A DNA stretch of 64,000 nt from Acidimicrobiaceae bacterium (lineage in GTDB: Bacteria > Actinomycetota > Acidimicrobiia > Acidimicrobiales > RAAP-2): contig PLHJ01000012.1 of the NCBI GenBank assembly GCA_003138895.1, forward strand, positions 213,483 to 277,482. The letters run 5' to 3'. Positions 9,804-19,761 of the stretch are shown one piece after another. The notes under the pieces are model-generated. The model was not told where the DNA came from. It ran no database searches and saw only the letters and a program-made list of their open reading frames with translations. Made by a program: the position numbers and the translations under genes. How positions within the stretch are numbered: position 1 is the first letter of the stretch; every line of letters starts with the position of its first letter.

Positions 9804-10535
9804 GTGGTCGCCAAGAGTCTTCTCAGCCGTAACCTTGGAGTAATGCTTATAGCGTCGCTGCTTTCGTGGCCAGTCAACGAAATTCTTAAAGTACCTGGCG
9901 GTGTTGTTTATCCCCTCGTCTTCTTCTTGGTGTTTGGTGAAGCCGCGTTGTTCATCGGATTTGTTCTTCCCGGTGAAACATCCGTTTTAGTCGCCGGTGT
10001 CGTAGCAAGCCAAGGTCGAGTGAACATCGTTTTACTTTGCGCATTAGTTGTTGTCGCCGCGGTAACCGGTGACTCCGTTGGTTACTTCGTTGGTGAACGC
10101 TACGGCGAAAAATTATTAACCATATCGATGATCAAGAAACGAAGAATTGCGATTGATCGTGCGCTCGCGGGTCTCGAACGGCGCGGAGCGACGTACGTTT
10201 TCATTGGACGTTTTACCGCGTTCTTGCGAGCAGTAATGCCCGGTCTCGCGGGCATCAGCAAAATGCGTTATCGGCGTTTTCTCGCTGCGAATATGTTGGG
10301 TGGAATTATCTGGGGAATTGGTTACACGCTCCTTGGCTACTTCGCCGGCTCCGCCTTGAAGACAATTGAAAATGATGCCAGTTACGTTGGCATCGCCCTA
10401 CTCGTCGTAGTCGCGGCCGTTCTCATTGGGCTTCATTATCGTAGAAAGAAAAAAGATCAACAACGAGACGAGGAATTCTTAGAACAGAATCCCGACGCGC
10501 TAGCCGAGGATGAATTCGGAAAAGAAACTCAGTAA
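9804..10535 (+). CDS. DedA family membrane protein
   Basis: FGEAALFIGFVLPGETSVLVAGVVASQG; FIGRFTAFLRAVMPGLAGISKMRYRRFLAANMLGGIIWG. Confidence 0.93.
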   Translation: MVAKSLLSRNLGVMLIASLLSWPVNEILKVPGGVVYPLVFFLVFGEAALFIGFVLPGETSVLVAGVVASQGRVNIVLLCALVVVAAVTGDSVGYFVGERYGEKLLTISMIKKRRIAIDRALAGLERRGATYVFIGRFTAFLRAVMPGLAGISKMRYRRFLAANMLGGIIWGIGYTLLGYFAGSALKTIENDASYVGIALLVVVAAVLIGLHYRRKKKDQQRDEEFLEQNPDALAEDEFGKETQ

Positions 10536-11372
10536 CTCGGGATTGGCGCGCACTCGCCACGCACCTTCATCGTTCACGAGTAATCCCGATGGACCTTTGG
10601 TGGGACCAAGTCCATCAGTAAGCGACCGAAGATGAATCTCTTGGGCGCCCCCGGCGTCTCCCACAAGTTCTCGCATGGCCTTTGCCGTAATGTTGGCGGG
10701 AACTTCGTGAAAATTGGAAACCCATTTTTCACCCATTGATGCGTCATCGCGCATCAATGCCGCAAGTGACCCGAGCTGTTTTTTCGCCGACGCGGCATCA
10801 TCACGAGCGTCCTTTCGCCACGGTGGCGAAGTGCCGAGTAAATAGCCATCGTTCACAAAGGACGTCGCTCGCGCAAAGCCAACCACGCCGTCCACGCTGT
10901 CGCCCAAATATTCGAGCGTTCGTTGCACGTGGGTGCGCACGTATGGGACAACCCACGGCAACAGCCATGCTTCAAGACCTAGCCAGGACGGCCACGCGGC
11001 ATCAATCAAGACCACCGTGACGTGGAGCTGTTGGGCATGCGCGTGCGCAATGACCTCTTTATAACGTTCGTATGCCGCTTCGTTAACTTCGCCGGGTCGA
11101 GGTTCTAGGCGAGCCCATTCCAACGTGAGACGAATTCCGTCGATACCGAGGTTTGGAACAACGTCAAGGACGTCTTCGTAGTGGTGCCAAAGGTCAAGAG
11201 CTTCACCGGGTCCGTCGTGACGACCTAGGGCAACGGTAGGCGAATAACACGTGGCGGGTAGAAACGTTCCGTCAAAACCCCCTTCCACCGCGTACCCATC
11301 AAGGGTCGCTAGAAGCAGGGGGCGAGGCGTCACGTCCGTCAGTTTCTCACGACTCGACCTTCCCCATTCCAC
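10500..11372 (-). CDS. glycoside hydrolase family 1-like protein, probably catalytically degenerate
   Basis: GIDGIRLTLEWARLEPRPGEVNEAAYERYKEVIAHAHAQQLHVTVVLIDAAWPSWL...FVNDGYLLGTSPPWR has GH1 layout, but the NEP motif is not present. Confidence 0.6.
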   Translation of the reverse strand: MEWGRSSREKLTDVTPRPLLLATLDGYAVEGGFDGTFLPATCYSPTVALGRHDGPGEALDLWHHYEDVLDVVPNLGIDGIRLTLEWARLEPRPGEVNEAAYERYKEVIAHAHAQQLHVTVVLIDAAWPSWLGLEAWLLPWVVPYVRTHVQRTLEYLGDSVDGVVGFARATSFVNDGYLLGTSPPWRKDARDDAASAKKQLGSLAALMRDDASMGEKWVSNFHEVPANITAKAMRELVGDAGGAQEIHLRSLTDGLGPTKGPSGLLVNDEGAWRVRANPELLSFFSEFILG

Positions 11373-11418
11373 TAGCGTTTATTGGCGGGCGCGAGGACAG
11401 CCCCTCAAAAGGAGAGCC

Positions 11419-12183
11419 ATGGCTGACGAAGTATTGCGCGAGCGACGTGGACACGTCGAACTCTTGACCATTAATCGACCCGAAGCGCGTAACGCCATGA
11501 ACCGAGCGGCCGCAATCGCCCTCGGTGGTGCACTCGATGAGTGCGAAGGCGACGATGACGTTTGGGTTGTCGTACTAACGGGTGCCGGTGACAAGGCGTT
11601 CTCCGCTGGCATGGACTTAAAGGCGTTCGCGACGGGCGAGTTCCCGATCACGGAGCAGGGTTTTGGCGGCATTACGCAACGCGAATTCTCAAAACCACTG
11701 ATTGCCGCCGTCAATGGATCGGCTCTCGCGGGTGGATTTGAAATGATGCTCAGCTGCGACATGGTGATAGCTGCCGATCACGCAAAGTTCGGTATTCCCG
11801 AGGCCGCTCGTGGTCTCGTGGCGGGGGCGGGTGGACTTATTCGTCTGCCCAAGCGTGTGCCCCTCGCCGTGGCCTACGAAATGGCGTTAACCGCAGATCC
11901 CATCGACGCCACGCGCGCGTACGCGCTAGGTCTCGTCAATCAGGTAGTGCCGAGTGACCAGGTGGTGTCGGCTGCCATGACGCTGGCAGAGCGCATCGCC
12001 AAGAACGCGCCACTCGCCGTTCGAACGTCCAAGAGCATCATCCACCAGTCCTTGGAACTCACCGAAGAAGCATCGTGGAAAGTCAACAACGACGCGTTCG
12101 CCATGATTGGTCGTTCGGCCGACGCCATGGAAGGCGCCATTGCCTTTGCTGAAAAGCGCGAGCCCAATTGGCAAGGTAAATAG
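11419..12183 (+). CDS. enoyl-CoA hydratase/isomerase family protein
   Basis: MADEVLRERRGHVELLTINRPEARNAMN...AFSAGMDLKAF...NGSALAGGFEMMLSCDMVIA; AAAGGAG ribosome site just upstream of ATG 11419. Confidence 0.92.
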   Translation: MADEVLRERRGHVELLTINRPEARNAMNRAAAIALGGALDECEGDDDVWVVVLTGAGDKAFSAGMDLKAFATGEFPITEQGFGGITQREFSKPLIAAVNGSALAGGFEMMLSCDMVIAADHAKFGIPEAARGLVAGAGGLIRLPKRVPLAVAYEMALTADPIDATRAYALGLVNQVVPSDQVVSAAMTLAERIAKNAPLAVRTSKSIIHQSLELTEEASWKVNNDAFAMIGRSADAMEGAIAFAEKREPNWQGK

Positions 12184-12371
12184 GTCCAAGCGCCGGCGAT
12201 CAAAACCCGTCTGGCCTCTGACTCGCAAAATGAGCATCCACTAAGTGGAACGCTCCGTAATAGATACAAGAGAAACTGCTTATTAAACGAGCGCGGCACG
12301 AACAAAGCCGCACCCCCGCGCTGGTCGAAGAGGCACTACTCTAAGGAGAGCCCTTACTAGAGGAGTACGCC

Positions 12372-12584
12372 ATGTTTATTGGTGAAATTTTTGGCCCAGA
12401 TCTATTGATCGTTGTAATTGTCGTCGCGGTACTCGTCTTTGGTGGCGCGGCTATTCCAAAACTGGCGCGCAACCTCGGTTCTGCGAAGTCTGAGTTCGAA
12501 AAGGGCATCAAGGAAGCAAAGACCAGCAGCGATGCCAAAACGGGCAGCGATGCTGACGAAAAAAAGGCTTCCGAAGAGAAGTAA
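12372..12584 (+). CDS. tatA: Sec-independent translocase TatA/TatB-type
   Basis: FGPDLLIVVIVVAVLVFGGAAIPKLARNLGSAKSEFEKGIKEA; 70 aa with TM plus amphipathic helix. Confidence 0.85.
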   Translation: MFIGEIFGPDLLIVVIVVAVLVFGGAAIPKLARNLGSAKSEFEKGIKEAKTSSDAKTGSDADEKKASEEK

Positions 12585-12614
12585 CCGACGTGCGTCACGA
12601 CGTACGCTTTCGCG

Positions 12615-13880
12615 ATGGAAGATATTCTCGGTCTCGCTGACCGTCTCTGGACGGGTGAAGCCACCACCACAGAGCATCACCCTGTCGCTCTTAATTCCGG
12701 ACTCGCCGAAGTCACCGATGGCGTGGCGTTTCTTCCAAACCTAGGCAACGTCTCGGCTTTTAAGACGAGTGGTGGACTCTTCATGGTCGACACGGGCTCG
12801 TCGTTAATTGCGCCTCTCATTCATAAAGAAATTCGCCACTGGACTCCGTTGGCGCTCAACACTGCCGTCTATTCCCACGGACACATTGACCACGTTTTTG
12901 GCGTTCCTGTTTTTGAAGAAGAAGCCAAGTCAAATGGCTGGCAAGCGCCACAGGTGATTGCCCACGAGGCTCTGCCGCACCGTTTTGATCGATACATCTT
13001 GACCGCGGGGTATAACCAAACAATCAACAGACGTCAATTTGGTTTCAAAGATCTCGTGTGGCCCACCGAATATCGCTATCCCGACGTCACCTACGTGCTC
13101 GACCATGAACTGCAAATTGGCGACACGACCGTACACCTGCATCACGAAAAAGGCGAGACCGACGACCACACCGTGACGTGGATTCCATCGAAGCGGGTCT
13201 TGTGTTGCGGTGACCTCTTTATATGGGCCAGTCCCAACGGAGGTAATCCTCAAAAGGTCCAGCGCTACCCACGTGAGTGGGCAAAAGCACTGCGCCGAAT
13301 GATTTCGTTAGAACCGGACTATCTCCTTCCGGGACATGGTTTTCCCATTGTTGGCCGCGACCGGATCCAACAGGCGCTGGGCGATACCGCCTCGTACCTT
13401 GAATCCCTGGTCGAACAGACTCTCGCGCTCATGAATGAAGGCGCTCGACTCTCGGACATCTTGGACGCAGTAAAACCGCCAGCGAATCTTGCGGAACTGC
13501 CGTATTTGAAGCCCGTCTACGACGAGCCGGAATTCATCGTTCACAACATTTGGCGTCTTTATGGCGGCTGGTACGACGGCAACCCCGCCAACTTGAAGCC
13601 CGCCACGGACCGGGCAATTGCGCAAGAGATGTGCGACTTAGCGGGCGGAGCTTCTCGTCTGGCGGACCGGGCGACCATGCTCGCCGCCACCGGCGATGAA
13701 GCCCAGCTTCGCTTGGCGGGGCACCTCATTGAATATGCTTGGCTCGCCCAGGGTGATGACGACGCCATTGCTCAAGCCCGACAGATCATTTTCACCCTGC
13801 GTGCCGAGCTCGCCACCTCCACCATGGCGAAGGGAGTCTTCAACTGGGCTGCTCGAGAATCCGCCGGTGAGCAATTCTGA
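12615..13880 (+). CDS. metallo-beta-lactamase-fold hydrolase, alkylsulfatase-like
   Basis: YSHGHIDHVFGVPVF zinc motif; PDYLLPGHGFPIVGRDRIQQALGDTASYLESLVEQTLALMNEG. Confidence 0.82.
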   Translation: MEDILGLADRLWTGEATTTEHHPVALNSGLAEVTDGVAFLPNLGNVSAFKTSGGLFMVDTGSSLIAPLIHKEIRHWTPLALNTAVYSHGHIDHVFGVPVFEEEAKSNGWQAPQVIAHEALPHRFDRYILTAGYNQTINRRQFGFKDLVWPTEYRYPDVTYVLDHELQIGDTTVHLHHEKGETDDHTVTWIPSKRVLCCGDLFIWASPNGGNPQKVQRYPREWAKALRRMISLEPDYLLPGHGFPIVGRDRIQQALGDTASYLESLVEQTLALMNEGARLSDILDAVKPPANLAELPYLKPVYDEPEFIVHNIWRLYGGWYDGNPANLKPATDRAIAQEMCDLAGGASRLADRATMLAATGDEAQLRLAGHLIEYAWLAQGDDDAIAQARQIIFTLRAELATSTMAKGVFNWAARESAGEQF

Positions 13881-13970
13881 TCTGATTTCTTAGTTCCGAA
13901 CAGTAGAAATGTCGGCCACTTTGGGTCTGATGTGCCGAGACAAAGTTAAAAACTGACTAAGGTTTGCCCA

Positions 13971-14825
13971 GTGGAACTGACGCCCCAATCCCCCAGGGAC
14001 GCAGCAGGCCCCAAGCGTGCGTTGAGGCGCGTTCGAAACCTGCTCGCGCTTCCAATAGCTGCCATTGTCCTCTCGGGATGCACACTCCCTTCTTTTGGGG
14101 CATTCAAATCTGACACTAAGACGGGTCAATCGACGTACCACCTTTGGCAGTGGTTCTCGGTAGGAGCCATTGTCATTGGTGGCTTCACGCTTCTCTTGAT
14201 GGCCTACGTAATGATTCGTTACCGTCGACGTAGTGACAGCATTCCCAAGCAAACGCAATATCACTTGCCACTGGAAATTACGTACACAATTATTCCGATT
14301 CTGATTGTCATTGGCCTCTTCGTTTCTACGGTGGTGGTAGAGAATAAGGTCACGGCAAATCCGCCGACGAACGTCAAGATTGACGTCAACGCGTTCCAAT
14401 GGGGCTGGAAATTCACGTACCCCGGCTACAACGCAGTCGTGGTTGGACAGACAACGCAGGCGCCAACGATGGAAATGCCCGTCAACACGAACGTGCATAT
14501 TTCACTGACGTCGAGCGATGTTATTCACGGTTTCTACGTGCCGAAGTTCAATTTTTCTCGATACGCTTTACCTGGTGTTGACAACATTTTCACGTTTGAC
14601 GCCATTAACACAGGCACTTTCTTTGGTCAGTGTTCGCAGCTCTGCGGCCTTTATCACTCACTCATGTGGTTCCATGTGAAGGTAGTTACCATGAGTCAGT
14701 ACAAAGCGTGGCTTGCATCCTTTAACACGCCCGCCGGCATTGCTGCGGCAAAGGCCGCAAACGAAGCTACGAATCAGCAGACGTCTACGGGCGTCGCCAC
14801 GAAGAATGCTTACGGAGGTAGTTGA
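13971..14825 (+). CDS. coxB: cytochrome c oxidase subunit II
   Basis: Lipobox-like LSGC; QWGWKFTYPGYN; FGQCSQLCGLYHSLMWFHVKVV CuA motif; GTG start. Confidence 0.96.
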   Translation: MELTPQSPRDAAGPKRALRRVRNLLALPIAAIVLSGCTLPSFGAFKSDTKTGQSTYHLWQWFSVGAIVIGGFTLLLMAYVMIRYRRRSDSIPKQTQYHLPLEITYTIIPILIVIGLFVSTVVVENKVTANPPTNVKIDVNAFQWGWKFTYPGYNAVVVGQTTQAPTMEMPVNTNVHISLTSSDVIHGFYVPKFNFSRYALPGVDNIFTFDAINTGTFFGQCSQLCGLYHSLMWFHVKVVTMSQYKAWLASFNTPAGIAAAKAANEATNQQTSTGVATKNAYGGS

Positions 14826-16525
14826 TGACTGATCTGCTCGATCCGCCCGTCGTCGTCCACGGTGATGACCACGGCCACGACGAACACCACGGTCCTACGG
14901 GGCTAGTCAAGTGGCTGACGTCTACCGACCACAAAGTCATTGGTCTCTCCTACACCATCACGTCAGTCGTGATGCTGGTCATTGGTGGTGCGCTCGCTGA
15001 AGTCATCCGCGCGCAACTCATTTCGCCCAACAACCACCTGGTCTCTCTGGCGCAGTACAACGAGTTGTTCACAATGCACGGTTCAATCATGATTTATCTA
15101 TTCGCCGGACCGTTCGCGTTCGGGGCCCTCGCCAACTTTGTCGTGCCGCTGCAAATCGGCGCACCCGACATGGCCTTTCCACGACTAAACGCGCTTTCGT
15201 ACTGGCTCTATCTCTCGGGTTCCATCACGATGTTGCTCGGTGTGTTCACAGCTGGTGGCGCCGCAAACTTTGGTTGGGTCGGTTACGCACCGCTTTCGAA
15301 CGCCGTTAACACTCCTGGTGCTGGTGCGGACTTGTGGATCGGTGGACTGTTACTTACGGGCTTTTCCGCCATCTTTACGGGCGTCAATTTAACCGCGACA
15401 ATCTTCTACTTGCGAGCGCCCGGAATGACCCTCTTCCGGATGCCCATTTTCACTTGGAACATGTTGGTTGTCGCAATTCTGATTCTGTTGGCGTTCCCCG
15501 TGCTCACGGCCGGTCTCATCATGCTCTACGCCGACCGTCACTTTGGCACTCACATTTTCACGGTATCGGGAGGTGGTGTACCCGTTCTGTGGCAGAATAT
15601 ATTCTGGTTCTGGGGCCATCCCGAGGTATATATCCTGGCCCTACCTTTCTTCGGCATGGTTTCTGACATCATTCCCGTCTTCTCGCGCAAGCCAATGTTC
15701 GGCTACAAGGGAATGGTTTTTGCCACACTGACCATCGCAGCTCTGAGCCTCGGCGTGTGGGCCCACCACATGTTTACGACCGGAACAGTGCTGCTTCCCT
15801 TCTTCTCGATCATGAGTTTGTTGATCGCCGTACCAACGGGTATCAAGATATTCAACTGGATAGGCACGATGTGGGGCGGCACCGTCATCTATTCCACTGC
15901 CATGTTGATGTCTATTGGCTTTGTCATCACCTTTCTTATTGGTGGTCTTACTGGTATCTACTTGGCCAGTCCTCCGCTCGACTTTTTTACGCACGACACG
16001 TACTTCGTCGTGGCACACTTCCACTCGGTGGTAGTTGCTCTCGTCATGGGTGGCATGGCTGGGTTGTACTACTGGGGCCCCAAGATCACTGGTTACATGC
16101 TTAACGAACGACTTGGGAGATGGCAATTCTGGTGGTTGTTCATCGGGACACAATTGTTCACTTTCCCGATGTACCTTCTGGGTCTTAAGGGCATGCCTCG
16201 ACGCATTGCCGTGTACCTCCACGATCCATCGTGGGCGAATCTGAACATGTGGGCCTCTATTGGTGCATTCATGATTGGTGTTTCTACGATTATCTTCGTG
16301 ATCAACTGCGTTTACTCGTGGAAGAGGGTCCCGGCGGGTGACAATCCATGGGATGCCAACTCGTTGGAGTGGTTCACGACGTCGCCCCCGCCTCACCACA
16401 ACTTTTATCGCCTCCCGAAGATTCGCTCTGAGCGTCCGGTATGGGACTACAACCACCCCGAGGCTCGTGCGCTGCACCACGGTGAGGACCACGAAGAAAT
16501 CCACGACATGGCGAAGCACGTATGA
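14822..16525 (+). CDS. coxA: cytochrome c oxidase subunit I
   Basis: FWFWGHPEVYILALPFFGMVSDIIP; FTHDTYFVVAHFHSVVV; ATGA overlap with coxB. Confidence 0.98.
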   Translation: MMTDLLDPPVVVHGDDHGHDEHHGPTGLVKWLTSTDHKVIGLSYTITSVVMLVIGGALAEVIRAQLISPNNHLVSLAQYNELFTMHGSIMIYLFAGPFAFGALANFVVPLQIGAPDMAFPRLNALSYWLYLSGSITMLLGVFTAGGAANFGWVGYAPLSNAVNTPGAGADLWIGGLLLTGFSAIFTGVNLTATIFYLRAPGMTLFRMPIFTWNMLVVAILILLAFPVLTAGLIMLYADRHFGTHIFTVSGGGVPVLWQNIFWFWGHPEVYILALPFFGMVSDIIPVFSRKPMFGYKGMVFATLTIAALSLGVWAHHMFTTGTVLLPFFSIMSLLIAVPTGIKIFNWIGTMWGGTVIYSTAMLMSIGFVITFLIGGLTGIYLASPPLDFFTHDTYFVVAHFHSVVVALVMGGMAGLYYWGPKITGYMLNERLGRWQFWWLFIGTQLFTFPMYLLGLKGMPRRIAVYLHDPSWANLNMWASIGAFMIGVSTIIFVINCVYSWKRVPAGDNPWDANSLEWFTTSPPPHHNFYRLPKIRSERPVWDYNHPEARALHHGEDHEEIHDMAKHV

Positions 16526-16911
16526 GAATAGAAGCTCGCATCCTGCTGCTCCTTGGACTGTTCTTCGGCATCATGTGCGCCGTCTACTGGCCCACCAGCA
16601 ACGAAGATGGCGGATCAGTAATGATGTTCGGGGCCATGTTGCTTGGCTTCTTGCCCGGTGGTTATTACTACTACTGGAGTCGCCGCATGAAGCCGCGTCC
16701 AGAGGACCGCGACGCGACACAAGAAGAGGGCTCCGGTTTCGTCGGGGCGTTCCCCAGCACGTCGATCTTCCCTTTCTTACTCGGCATGGGCGCTTGGTTC
16801 GTTGTGCTCGCCATCGTGTTTGGTATCTGGCTCTTAATTCCGGGTTTTGCTCTCGTTCTTTGGGCGTTCATCGGCGGTACCCACGAGAGCCGCCGCGGCG
16901 GTCAGCGCTAA
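16522..16911 (+). CDS. ctaF: actinobacterial cytochrome c oxidase subunit IV
   Basis: MRIEARILLLLGLFFGIMCAVYWPTSNEDGGSVMMFGAMLLGFLPGGYYYYWSRRMKPRPEDR; ATGA overlap with coxA. Confidence 0.93.
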   Translation: MRIEARILLLLGLFFGIMCAVYWPTSNEDGGSVMMFGAMLLGFLPGGYYYYWSRRMKPRPEDRDATQEEGSGFVGAFPSTSIFPFLLGMGAWFVVLAIVFGIWLLIPGFALVLWAFIGGTHESRRGGQR

Positions 16912-16936
16912 ATCCTGAGTTCCTCAATCAGTGTCG

Positions 16937-18049
16937 TCAGTTGATTGAACTTGGTTGCACGCCAATACCGCCCTTGGCACTACTCTCGTAGATCGCTAGA
17001 GCGAATTTAAGGATCTCGAGGGACTCTTCAGCGCAGTAGAGCAGCCGACCTTCACCGCGTCGCAGCCAGTTAATCCAGTGACGGCCCGAGTCTCGAAAAC
17101 TGCTTGCCCAGTCGTCATCGAGGGCGTGCTGCGAACGCATTTCGCCATCGAGATAAAGCTCAAAGCTTGGTTCTTGAATTCCTCGTCCGGTGCATCGATT
17201 CACCCGAGCAAAACCACGCCGTCCCGTGACTTCCCACCGCTCGTCGTTTGTGTAGTAATCAGAACGCAAGTACATATCAACAGCCAGCGTGATATCCCAC
17301 ACTCCGCGAATTCCATTTTCGTGCTCCCACACCACCGTCGAAGGGGCATCGACGCTGATGCCCGGAACAACTTCCGTCGAACCAACCCACGCTCGAACTT
17401 CCCGTACTGGTCCAAAGAGCCACAGAGCAGTCGCCAACTTGTGCCAGCCATCGTCAAATACCAGAACACCCCGGCCAAGTTCTGCTTGCTCAAATTGCCA
17501 CTGGTAGGTGTCGCCCGGCACGTCCCAACCACCGCGTCCACTGGCCACCATCTTTAAGACGTATCCGCTAATGGTTCCAATTTCACGTTGGTCGACGACC
17601 CGCTTCAAGTGAAGGAGCGGTTCATAAAAGATGTAGTTCTCCATCACGCGTAACCGACGTCCTGCCAGTTTCGCTGCGGCAATCATTCGATTCGCACTGG
17701 CCACATCGGTCGCAAAGGGCTTTTGCAAGTTGACGTGCCAACCATTCGCGAGGCACGCGAGAACGCCTTGCTCGTGCAGCGCTATGGGCAACAGCACTTC
17801 AACGGCGTCGATAGCCAGCCCGCTGCTCGCTAATTCATCAATGGACAAAAATGACTCGGCCTGAGGCCACTCGGCGGAACGCTCGAGCAGACGCTCGTCA
17901 TTGGAGTCGACCAGAGCAACGACGTCAACGTCAGGATTATCGACGTACGCGAGAATATTGAGGTCGTAGATGCGCCCCAGACCAATAATCGCGACCCGAA
18001 TTGGTCGGTCGTAAGGCACGAAGGACGAGGTTTGGTCACTTCGTGGCAT
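16937..18049 (-). CDS. Gfo/Idh/MocA family oxidoreductase
   Basis: RVAIIGLGRIYDLNILAYVDNPDVDVVALVDSN; GWHVNLQKPFATDVASANRMIAAAK. Confidence 0.9.
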   Translation of the reverse strand: MPRSDQTSSFVPYDRPIRVAIIGLGRIYDLNILAYVDNPDVDVVALVDSNDERLLERSAEWPQAESFLSIDELASSGLAIDAVEVLLPIALHEQGVLACLANGWHVNLQKPFATDVASANRMIAAAKLAGRRLRVMENYIFYEPLLHLKRVVDQREIGTISGYVLKMVASGRGGWDVPGDTYQWQFEQAELGRGVLVFDDGWHKLATALWLFGPVREVRAWVGSTEVVPGISVDAPSTVVWEHENGIRGVWDITLAVDMYLRSDYYTNDERWEVTGRRGFARVNRCTGRGIQEPSFELYLDGEMRSQHALDDDWASSFRDSGRHWINWLRRGEGRLLYCAEESLEILKFALAIYESSAKGGIGVQPSSIN

Positions 18050-18162
18050 ACCGCATAATAGTTCGACCGAGGAAATCGTCCCTTCAGAGCAGTCTTTGAA
18101 GGTTGCGTATGCTGCAATTGCGCGAATTCGCTACTGCAATTCGCCTAAAAGGGAGACGAACA

Positions 18163-19761
18163 ATGGCCGCAACGGGGAACGAATCAAAGCAGGTCCGAGG
18201 ACGCCTCGTAGCGCCAGAACCTTCCGTCGATCCCATTGCCGGAGTCGCCGAATGTCCGGCGCCCAATCGCGATCCCAGATTCGTCGTGGGCAACCGGGAC
18301 GCCGAGGCGAAGCGCAAACTTGACGAATTCGTGGCTCGCACCGGCAAACGACCCAACGTCATGGTGATCTTGATGGACGACGTGGGCTGGGGCGATTTTG
18401 GCTGTTACGGCGGTGGTATTGCCGTTGGAGCACCCACACCCAACATCGATCGACTCGCGAGGGAGGGCCTCTTGCTGACCTCGTGTTACAGCGAACCGTC
18501 CTGCACGCCCACACGAGCGTCCATCATGTCCGGGCGTCTCCCGATGCGACACGGGTTGCTCGTACCGCCGATGTACGGCATGCCCGGCGGGCTGCAAGGA
18601 GAAGTGACGCTGCCCGAGATTCTTTCCGAGGCGGGCTATCGAACCCAGGCGGTGGGCAAATGGCACATGGGAGAAAATATTGAGAGCCAACCCCAAAACG
18701 TTGGCTTTGATGATTTCTACGGCTTCTTGTCCGTGTCCGACATGTACACCGAATGGCGTGATCCGTACTTTTTCCCCGAGATTGTCTACAGCGAGGCTCG
18801 CACGGACTGGGTTAAGAACATTCCCTTCAACAAGTGCTTTGTCCACGCCGAACGAAATGGCGAAATTGAAGAAGTGGAAGAGGTGGACATTCCCGCGCTT
18901 TCATTACTGGACGACAAATGGTGCGAATACTCACAGTCTTTCATTCAGTCAATGGCGTCGTCAGAACAACCTTGGTTTCTCTACCACTGCACCCGAGGTG
19001 CTCACTTCGACAACTACCCTCATCCGGATTTTCTTGGACGCTCACCCGCCAAGCACCCATACAAGGATGCTCTCATTGAACTCGACGACATTTGCGGTCG
19101 CCTCATTGAGACGTTGGAACAAACGGGTCAACTTGACTCCACGCTGATCTTCATCTCGTCGGACAACGGTCCAGAAATGGAAACCTGGCCTGACTCGGCT
19201 TACACGCCGTTTCGTTGTGCCAAGGGATCAACCTGGGAGGGTGGCGTTCGCGTGCCGGCCGTAGTTTCGTGGCCCGGCATGATTGATTCAGGTCGCACCA
19301 GCGATGGTCTCGTGCACTTGATGGACCTCTTTGCAACGTGCGCCACGTTGGCGGGCGCGGAAGAAAAAATTCCTACCGACCGCTACATCGACTCGATTGA
19401 TCAGTCGTCGTTCTTACTCGCGCCAATCGACGAAGGTGAGATCGTCTCCAATCGAAAGTTCCAACATTATTGGTTGACGATTAACTATTCCGCCATACGA
19501 CTAGGCGAATACAAGTACATGATGTCGTCTATCTCCGACAACGACACCGACGTTCTCAACCCTGGAGGTTTCACTGGTTCGATTCAGCAGTACGCGTATG
19601 GTCGGCTCTACAACTTGTACCTGGATCCAAAGGAAAGCCATTCGTACATGATTCGAAAGCTCGTCTACATCGACATGATCCAGCAAGAAGTACGTCGACA
19701 CCGGATGACGTTTGGCCAATGGCCCAACAAGCCGCCAGCGACGCCGGGAATTCAGCGCTAG
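18163..19761 (+). CDS. arylsulfatase (type I, formylglycine class)
   Basis: PNVMVILMDDVGWGDFGCYGGG; CTPTRASIMSGRLPMRHG; ISSDNGPE. ATG at 18163 preceded by a GGGAGA site. Confidence 0.94.
   Translation: MAATGNESKQVRGRLVAPEPSVDPIAGVAECPAPNRDPRFVVGNRDAEAKRKLDEFVARTGKRPNVMVILMDDVGWGDFGCYGGGIAVGAPTPNIDRLAREGLLLTSCYSEPSCTPTRASIMSGRLPMRHGLLVPPMYGMPGGLQGEVTLPEILSEAGYRTQAVGKWHMGENIESQPQNVGFDDFYGFLSVSDMYTEWRDPYFFPEIVYSEARTDWVKNIPFNKCFVHAERNGEIEEVEEVDIPALSLLDDKWCEYSQSFIQSMASSEQPWFLYHCTRGAHFDNYPHPDFLGRSPAKHPYKDALIELDDICGRLIETLEQTGQLDSTLIFISSDNGPEMETWPDSAYTPFRCAKGSTWEGGVRVPAVVSWPGMIDSGRTSDGLVHLMDLFATCATLAGAEEKIPTDRYIDSIDQSSFLLAPIDEGEIVSNRKFQHYWLTINYSAIRLGEYKYMMSSISDNDTDVLNPGGFTGSIQQYAYGRLYNLYLDPKESHSYMIRKLVYIDMIQQEVRRHRMTFGQWPNKPPATPGIQR

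Noticed and set aside
12234-12256. Hairpin GAGC-a-TCCAC-taa-GTGGA-ac-GCTC between the enoyl-CoA hydratase and tatA
   Set aside because: Stem is readable but there is no following T-tract, so I cannot support a terminator or ncRNA call.
15641-16519. 292-aa minus-strand ORF opposite coxA
   Set aside because: Antisense shadow of a strongly conserved coxA reading frame.
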